Below, piece after piece: positions 59,567-64,000 of a DNA stretch of 64,000 bases; within the stretch, counting starts at the first letter, position 1; each line of letters begins with the position of its first letter. Origin of the DNA: Sulfurimonas sp. HSL-1656 (lineage in GTDB: Bacteria; Campylobacterota; Campylobacteria; Campylobacterales; Sulfurimonadaceae); NCBI RefSeq assembly GCF_039645585.1, contig NZ_CP147915.1:1426001-1490000 (forward strand). The letters are read 5' to 3'. The notes beneath the pieces are model-generated. The model was not told where the DNA came from, did not search any database, and saw nothing but the letters and a program-made list of their open reading frames with translations. The translations under genes and the position numbers were made by a program.

Positions 59567-60835
59567 TCAGCGCTCGGCCAGCTTATAAAGAAAACGCCGC
59601 TCTTTGAAGGGCGGAATCTCCAGCTCCTGGCGGTACTTCGCGATGGAGCGCCGCACCATGGATATCCCGAAGCGCGCTTCGATCTTCTCATGCAGGATCT
59701 TATCGCTGAAGGGCTTGTCATGATCCTCGCTTTTGACCAGCCGCTCCAGGAAGTGTTTGATCTCCGCCGTGGAGACGTTCCCGATCGCGTTGGAGAAGAA
59801 ATCCTTGAAGGCGAACACCCCCCGCTCCGTTTCCAGGTACTTGTCGCTGATGGCGCGTGAGATCGTCGATTCGTTAAAGCCGAGTTCGTCCGCCACGTCC
59901 TGCAGTTTCAGCGGCTGCAGCTCCCCGCCCATGAAGAAGGCGTACTGCTTCTCCAGCAGCACCAGGGTCACGTTGTAAAGCGTCGCCTTGCGCAGGTCGA
60001 GCAGCTTGACGAGCTCGCGTGCCTCTTTGAACTTCTGTTTGGCAAAATTGTCGTACTTGTCTATCTGCGTCACTTTGAGGTCGGGGTAGAAGGCGTTGTT
60101 CATCTTGATGGTGAACTCGCCCCCCTGGAAGGCAACGTAGAGGTCCGGCAGTACCGGCGGTTCGCTCTCCATGTACTCCAGCGCAGGCGGGTTCTTGAGG
60201 TGACTGATCACCTCTTTCGCGTCGTGAAGCCGCGGGTGGTTGACGAACTTCTCCATCGACTCAAAACGGGTGATCATCGCACTGACGAGGATGCTCAGCT
60301 CATCGTCCATGTCGACCTCGTTGAGCTGGAAGAGAAAAGACTCCTTGTAATCCTTGGCCCCGACGCCCGAAGGCTCCAGGTAGGCAAAACGCTGGCGCAC
60401 CTTCTCGACCTGCTGCGCATCGGTATCGCACTGTTCGGCAATCTCTTCAACGGAGCCTTCAAAGTACCCCTCGTCGCTGATGTAGTAGATGATCTGCCGT
60501 GCAATCTTCTGCGAGATCGGCGTCGGGAAGAGCGGCGCGGCGATCTGCTCGTCGAGTCTTTCATACAGAGACTGGCTCGAGACGCTCAGCCACTCGATCT
60601 CGTCGCTGGACGCGTTGGAGACATGGTTCTGGTACTCCATGTAGGCGCGATGCGATCGTTCCGAAGAGCTCTCCGAGACTTCGAATCCCGACGAAACTTC
60701 AAGACAGGGGTTTTCACTCGAAATGACCTGCAGGTGTTTGTCCAGGTCCGAAAGTGAACACTGTAGCAGCGGCAGCCATGTCTGCATGGAGAGGCGCGGC
60801 AGCTGTTTCTGTTTGAGGTTTAAAGCTTGTTTCAT
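59567..60835 (-). CDS. rpoN: RNA polymerase sigma-54 factor
   Basis: 422 residues. Glutamine/leucine-rich region I (LNLKQKQLPRLSMQTWLPLL), an acidic linker, core-binding region, HTH (LQDVADELGFNESTISRAIS) and the C-terminal RpoN box in VRRSIAKYRQ. Enables NifA-dependent transcription. In this group sigma-54 also serves flagellar genes, so this may be the only copy or a nif-dedicated one. No SD is visible at the ATG. It converges with the PII gene by 3 bases. Confidence 0.93.
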   Translation of the reverse strand: MKQALNLKQKQLPRLSMQTWLPLLQCSLSDLDKHLQVISSENPCLEVSSGFEVSESSSERSHRAYMEYQNHVSNASSDEIEWLSVSSQSLYERLDEQIAAPLFPTPISQKIARQIIYYISDEGYFEGSVEEIAEQCDTDAQQVEKVRQRFAYLEPSGVGAKDYKESFLFQLNEVDMDDELSILVSAMITRFESMEKFVNHPRLHDAKEVISHLKNPPALEYMESEPPVLPDLYVAFQGGEFTIKMNNAFYPDLKVTQIDKYDNFAKQKFKEARELVKLLDLRKATLYNVTLVLLEKQYAFFMGGELQPLKLQDVADELGFNESTISRAISDKYLETERGVFAFKDFFSNAIGNVSTAEIKHFLERLVKSEDHDKPFSDKILHEKIEARFGISMVRRSIAKYRQELEIPPFKERRFLYKLAER

Positions 60836-60887
60836 CGTCTAATCATACCCCTGCTGCAAATATTGTGATACGGTAATGTGGATATAT

Positions 60888-60908
60888 TTTGTGCATTTAT
60901 TGCACAAA
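60888..60908. promoter_or_regulatory. Inverted repeat upstream of rpoN
   Basis: TTTGTGCA-N5-TGCACAAA, a perfect 8-base inverted repeat 53 bases before the rpoN start in the 147-base spacer after the ferredoxin gene. Candidate regulator site; it is not a clear CRP or FNR box. Confidence 0.4.
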
Positions 60909-60982
60909 TTGCAAGTTTTGTTCTAAGGGTTTCGAAAATGTAGGGGGAAAAGGAGTCCGAAGGGGAAAACCCTTCGGGAAGA

Positions 60983-61273
60983 TTAGTACTTCAGGCGGAC
61001 CAGACCGTTCGGCTGAGCAATTTTCATCTGACAGGCCAGACGTGCTTTCGGGTTGGATTCGTTCAGTGTTTTCATGACCGCTTTTTCTTTGTCCGTCATG
61101 TCGCTGAGGAAGTCCATACCGGACTCAACGAAGACCACGCAGGTCCCGCATTCGCCGTCACGGCAACCGAACGGCAGGGCAGAACCTGACGCTTCAACAA
61201 TGTCCTGAATCGTTTTACCCGGCTTAACGTTGATCGCCAGGAAGTCGTTCATAATTTCTACACGTGTTGTCAT
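60983..61273 (-). CDS. 2Fe-2S ferredoxin of the nif cluster
   Basis: 96 residues. Plant/Shethna-type ligand pattern GCRDGECGTCVVFV (C-x4-C-x2-C) with the fourth Cys in RLACQMKI. It probably serves electron transfer to nitrogenase or cluster assembly. It follows the second 2Fe-2S protein by 15 bases and is last in the run from nifX. GGAG before the ATG. Confidence 0.88.
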   Translation of the reverse strand: MTTRVEIMNDFLAINVKPGKTIQDIVEASGSALPFGCRDGECGTCVVFVESGMDFLSDMTDKEKAVMKTLNESNPKARLACQMKIAQPNGLVRLKY

Positions 61274-61288
61274 CTTTATCTCCTTTTT

Positions 61289-61669
61289 TTACTCGAATGG
61301 TTTAACGATAATATCGCTTCTTACAATGCACTGGCATGCGAGACGAATCGGTGTCTGGCGGTTGAATTGCTGGGCAACTTCCGCCTCTTTTTTCGTAATC
61401 GCACCCATTTCGACCAGGGTGTCGAGCTCTTTGTCTTCCATATAGTAAGACTGCGCATGCGCATCATAGTCTTCGGTCATAGAGTTCATTGGCTCTTCGA
61501 CGCTGAGATCTTCGATCTTTACCGCACAGCTACCGCACGTCCCGTCCTTGCACTCAGTCGGAATTTTCACGCCGTTGCTCTCCGCTACACGCAGAAGCAC
61601 GTCGCCGGTACGGGCCTGTACACGCTTGTCCATGCCATCGCCAAATCCGCAAAAAATGACGTTTGCCAT
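61289..61669 (-). CDS. 2Fe-2S protein similar to Shethna protein II (FeSII)
   Basis: 126 residues. KIPTECKDGTCGSCAVKIEDL and, after a long helical insertion (MGAITKKEAEVAQQF), PIRLACQCIVRSDIIV. The length, the insertion before the fourth Cys and the NGVKIP-ECKDG-CGSC context resemble Azotobacter FeSII, which shields nitrogenase by binding it under oxidative stress. An alternative is an ordinary nif ferredoxin. SD AAGGAG. Confidence 0.8.
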   Translation of the reverse strand: MANVIFCGFGDGMDKRVQARTGDVLLRVAESNGVKIPTECKDGTCGSCAVKIEDLSVEEPMNSMTEDYDAHAQSYYMEDKELDTLVEMGAITKKEAEVAQQFNRQTPIRLACQCIVRSDIIVKPFE

Positions 61670-61738
61670 GTCGTTCTCCTTCTATTTAATCCCTCGCTGC
61701 ATCATGGCAGATGCATCAAGTTCGTCAATACCCAAAAT

Positions 61739-62191
61739 TCAGGCGATGTCTCCTTCATCTTGGGATTGCGCCCCTTTTGCGGCGAGTTCGGCAGCCTCTT
61801 TTTCTGCGGCGGCTTTGGCGAGCTTTTCCGCTTCGCGCTTGGCACGGTGTTCGCGGATCCAGCGCAGCTCGTCCTCCACCTCGTCGTAGCCGTCTTCCTC
61901 CTCGACGGCGACAAGCTCGCCTTCGCGGCAGCCGAAGGTGGAGCCCTCCTCGATGAACTTGACGTCGTAGACGCGGATCACCTGCAGGAAGTCACCGATA
62001 TTCGTCACATACCCCTCGGCACCCGGTTCGATCAGAATGCCGTCACGCGGGTGGAACGGGTTGGTCCCGTCATTGCGGATCGCCTTCGTGATTTTGACCC
62101 GCTGGCCGATCCGGAAGACCGGGAGAATGGCATCTTTCTTTGAGGGGGATATCATTTTGCTGTCAGCAGTCGACATTTGATTTTCATCCAT
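61739..62191 (-). CDS. nifZ: NifZ
   Basis: 150 residues. The conserved core FRIGQRVKITKAIRNDGTNP then GAEGYVTNIGDFLQVIRVYDVKF and GCREGELVAVEEED is diagnostic. The C-terminus adds a charged Ala/Glu/Lys coiled tail not needed in most NifZ. NifZ helps mature the P-cluster of the MoFe protein. It lies between nifW and the FeSII-like gene. Confidence 0.9.
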   Translation of the reverse strand: MDENQMSTADSKMISPSKKDAILPVFRIGQRVKITKAIRNDGTNPFHPRDGILIEPGAEGYVTNIGDFLQVIRVYDVKFIEEGSTFGCREGELVAVEEEDGYDEVEDELRWIREHRAKREAEKLAKAAAEKEAAELAAKGAQSQDEGDIA

Positions 62192-62250
62192 TGCATACCT
62201 CCTGTATTTTATTCGTTTGGCCTATCCGGAATCCCGGGAGCATCGCATCT

Positions 62251-62631
62251 TTAGTTGAAGCTGAGATCCGCCTGGCTTGTACAGGCGTGAACGCCGTTGC
62301 TCACTTCTTCGACGTCGCTGCAGCTCTCCGATGTCGAGCAGGTCCCGCAGGCGCTCTCTTTTCCGAACATATCCCAGACGTCCGCCGCGGACGGGGCATA
62401 GCCGTTCTCGAAATTCTTGTACACGGTGATGAGTGCAAACTTGTAGTATTCAAGCAGTTTGTCATCACCTTCGAGATCGCTCCCGATGGCGCGATCCATC
62501 ATCGCACCAAACTCCTTCAAAATGTGAAACCGTTTGACATAGACCAGACGCTCATCATAATCGAGATCGAAGAAATCAAAATAGTCTTCGGCATCGGTCA
62601 GCGATTGAAACTCTGTGAGTGTACCCATCAT
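62251..62631 (-). CDS. nifW: NifW, nitrogenase-stabilizing protein
   Basis: 126 residues (two adjacent ATGs, SD AAAGGA). LTDAEDYFDFFDLDYDERLV then YVKRFHILKEFGAMM is the NifW signature (helix pair with V-x-R-x-H-I-L-K). A C-terminal Cys-rich tail (ACGTCSTSESC ... HACTS) is unusual. NifW binds the MoFe protein and protects or matures it. The spacer from nifF contains two inverted repeats and a weak sigma-54-like element. Confidence 0.82.
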   Translation of the reverse strand: MMGTLTEFQSLTDAEDYFDFFDLDYDERLVYVKRFHILKEFGAMMDRAIGSDLEGDDKLLEYYKFALITVYKNFENGYAPSAADVWDMFGKESACGTCSTSESCSDVEEVSNGVHACTSQADLSFN

Positions 62632-62650
62632 CTATCCTTTCTAAGTGATT

Positions 62651-62666
62651 TGCAATTTTGATTCTT
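62651..62666 (-). promoter_or_regulatory. Weak sigma-54-like element upstream of nifW
   Basis: The minus strand reads AAGAATCAAAATTGCA, with a perfect -12 half and an AG at -24. It lies 20 bases before the ATG and overlaps an inverted repeat (TGATTCTTT ... AAAGAATCA, 62659-62688). Confidence 0.3.
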
Positions 62667-62691
62667 TAGTTTTCTGTCGAAAGAATCATTT

Positions 62692-62728
62692 AAGGGACTG
62701 AAAAGGTGACAAATTTGTCTTACAGTCC
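62692..62728 (-). terminator. Nested stem-loop after nifF with palindromic core
   Basis: GGGACTG and CAGTCCC form an outer stem around the palindrome at 62707-62720 (TGACAAATTTGTCT). The nifF stop lies in the structure. No T-run follows, so it may be an mRNA-stabilising or attenuating hairpin, or an operator, rather than a strong terminator. Confidence 0.4.
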
Positions 62729-63238
62729 CATCTCCTGTTTAAGCTGGCCAGCCCAGCTGCTCACGCGCTCTTCGGTCAGGTCTTCCTGGTTGACTTTATC
62801 GATCGCGAGACCGACGAATTTGCCGTCTTTCTCTGCGGCGGAGAACTTATAGGTGTACCCCTCCGTCGGCCAGTAGCCGTATTCGGTATCCGCACCGAGC
62901 TGGGTAAAGAGGTTTTTGAACTTCACCAGGGCACTGACGAACTCCTCGCCGTGCGTATCCTGGTCACCGGCACCGAAAAATGCGACTTTCTTGCCGCTGA
63001 AATCGGGGGTTTCGCTCTCAAGTTCCATCATCGGATCGACCCAGTCACGCTGCGGGTCGCCCTGACCCCACGTGGAGGAGCCGATCAGCAGTACGTCGAA
63101 ATCGTCGAATTGTTCGAGATCGTCGAAATCTTCTTCCATATTGATCACTTCTGCGCCTTCGAACTGCTCTTCGAGCAGTTCCGCTACTTCCTGTGTCGCA
63201 CCGGTACTGCTACCGACGAAAATACCTACGTTTGCCAT
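62720..63238 (-). CDS. nifF: Flavodoxin of the nif cluster
   Basis: 172 residues, long-chain flavodoxin. The FMN phosphate loop is in IFVGSSTGATQEVAELLEEQ, then LIGSSTWGQGDPQRDW and FFGAGDQDTHGEEFVSALVK, followed by the long-chain insertion and GLAIDKVNQEDLTEERV. It delivers electrons to the Fe protein. SD AAGGAG; it follows the DUF269 gene by 23 bases. Confidence 0.93.
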   Translation of the reverse strand: MANVGIFVGSSTGATQEVAELLEEQFEGAEVINMEEDFDDLEQFDDFDVLLIGSSTWGQGDPQRDWVDPMMELESETPDFSGKKVAFFGAGDQDTHGEEFVSALVKFKNLFTQLGADTEYGYWPTEGYTYKFSAAEKDGKFVGLAIDKVNQEDLTEERVSSWAGQLKQEMGL

Positions 63239-63261
63239 ATGTGTCTCTCTCCTTGTTGTAA

Positions 63262-63717
63262 TTAAGCTTTGTCTTTGCAGGGTTTGTACTGTTCGTAGAT
63301 CTCGAACGCTCTGTCGAGCAGTTTCTGACCGTCCTCGTATAGTTTGTCGAGGGTACGGAAGCTGAAGCGGTGTGCGTCTTTGAAATACTTGTCCACCAGA
63401 ACGATCTTGTCCGCGATGACGATACAGCGTCCGAACCCTTCGTGGCTCATCTCCATAACGACGTTACACATGACGCCCGTTTTGCGTTCGAACTGCAGGG
63501 CGATCGCCTTGTAGATCATCTTGATCTCGCCGATGAGCATCTCATCGATATCCGCGATGATCGGGATCTCCTTGAGCTGCTCTTTCGTTTTGACGTATTT
63601 TTTCGTCAGAAGCTCTTCGTCGCTCATTTTCGACCAGTTACCGAACTGGTCCGTTGCGCGCAGCTGACGGATCAGCTCCTCGGTGAATGCATTGATTTCA
63701 AGTGCCGTATCGCTCAT
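63262..63717 (-). CDS. NifX-associated nitrogen fixation protein (DUF269)
   Basis: 151 residues, the family length. ELIRQLRATDQFGNWSKMSD and LLTKKYVKT are typical of DUF269, as are MYKAIALQFERKTGVMCNVV and GFGRCIVIADKIVLVDKYFKDAHRF. It is almost always encoded right after nifX, as here, and may assist FeMo-cofactor handling. SD GGAA. Confidence 0.9.
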   Translation of the reverse strand: MSDTALEINAFTEELIRQLRATDQFGNWSKMSDEELLTKKYVKTKEQLKEIPIIADIDEMLIGEIKMIYKAIALQFERKTGVMCNVVMEMSHEGFGRCIVIADKIVLVDKYFKDAHRFSFRTLDKLYEDGQKLLDRAFEIYEQYKPCKDKA

Positions 63718-63756
63718 TGTTTTCCTTCTTTTGATGTTGCTTGCGTCTTGCGACGG

Positions 63757-64000
63757 TTATTCGACGGCCCAGCGCGCCAGGCGCGGGTCCTCTTTGGTTT
63801 CCATGTTGATGATCCGCTTGACCCATGGCGGCGGGTTGCCGTTGATCATCTCGACCAGTTCCCCCAGGATCTCTTCGATCCGGCGCGGGTCGGGGACCTT
63901 CATCGGGTTGATGCCCGCACGGATCACCTTGGCCGCTGCCGTACCGCCGATGGATTCGACGTACATGATGTTGATCCCTTCGAGGCACTGCACCTTGAAA
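63757..64000 (-). CDS. nifX: NifX family protein, 5' part beyond the window
   Basis: The frame is open to the right edge, so only the C-terminal 81 residues are visible. CLEGINIMYVESIGGTAAAK then VIRAGINPMKV is the C-terminal part of the NifX/NifB-C/NafY-type cofactor-binding fold. NifX carries NifB-co or VK-cluster during FeMo-co synthesis. The genes upstream (expected nifE/nifN or nifB) lie outside. It starts the minus-strand run that goes on through DUF269, nifF, nifW, nifZ and both ferredoxins. Confidence 0.85.
   Translation of the reverse strand, partial: FKVQCLEGINIMYVESIGGTAAAKVIRAGINPMKVPDPRRIEEILGELVEMINGNPPPWVKRIINMETKEDPRLARWAVE

Noticed and set aside
60855-60870. Sigma-54 promoter before rpoN
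   Set aside because: The minus strand reads TATCACAATATTTGCA: a good -12 half but no G at either -24 position, and too close to the start codon for an SD-bearing leader.

Overview
The window is most likely a chromosomal piece of a GC-rich, nitrogen-fixing member of the Campylobacterota (Sulfurimonas or Sulfuricurvum-like). This is inferred from gene families, not from a 16S gene. Pointers are an ArsR/ArsS-type acid-response pair, a cysteine-paired Sel1/Hcp-like secreted protein, a PEB4-type periplasmic isomerase, a RibB with a degenerate GTP-cyclohydrolase tail, and a nif cluster carrying its own rpoN. Housekeeping genes are GC-rich, so many long mirror reading frames lie opposite real genes and are left out. 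Three stretches are visibly AT-rich and look imported: 1.9-4.3 kb, 34.1-34.4 kb and 42.9-45.5 kb.

Layout. 0-4.3 kb: the end of a thioredoxin-fold DUF255 protein, then four tandem paralogous lipoproteins. 4.4-33.8 kb: mostly housekeeping genes (ppk2, thrC, cutA, a nadE-degT-lpxK-argB-lrgA-lrgB run, mnmA, arsRS-like pair, fba, peb4-like, hybrid kinase, nth, pepD, cmoA, dksA-like, ribB). It also holds an odd fusion of a contractile tail sheath protein to an O6-alkylguanine-DNA alkyltransferase (6.9-8.4 kb). 33.9-34.4 kb: tRNA-Gln and initiator tRNA-Met behind a consensus promoter, followed by a duplicated tRNA 3' end. 34.4-39.1 kb: a four-gene exopolysaccharide synthase cluster (beta-barrel/TPR protein, HEAT-like membrane protein, GT2 synthase, phosphatase-like protein).

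39.3-64 kb is a nitrogen-fixation region. The recognisable core is nifA, nifT, nifU, a PII protein, rpoN, two 2Fe-2S ferredoxins (one Shethna FeSII-like), nifZ, nifW, nifF, the NifX-associated DUF269 gene and nifX, which runs off the right edge. Around it lies an accessory set: a TIGR01616-type nitrogenase-associated ArsC-like protein, two unknown proteins, a VWA/DUF2201 protein, a MoxR ATPase, a NifQ-like cysteine protein, a SagB-type nitroreductase, an ankyrin protein and a thiol peroxidase. Several of these genes are preceded by near-identical sigma-54 elements of the form T(G/A)GAAC(G/A)-N4-TTGCA, the same type found before nifU. This suggests that the MoxR/VWA/NifQ-like module belongs to the NifA regulon, perhaps for metal or cofactor insertion. 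The accessory region is interrupted at 42.9-45.5 kb by three AT-rich genes, each ending in a ~65-bp attC-like repeat: a cluster of integron cassettes with no integrase in the window.

Two small genes too short for ordinary gene calling follow nifA. One has its own sigma-54 promoter and the other encodes a duplicated WFLGRK motif.
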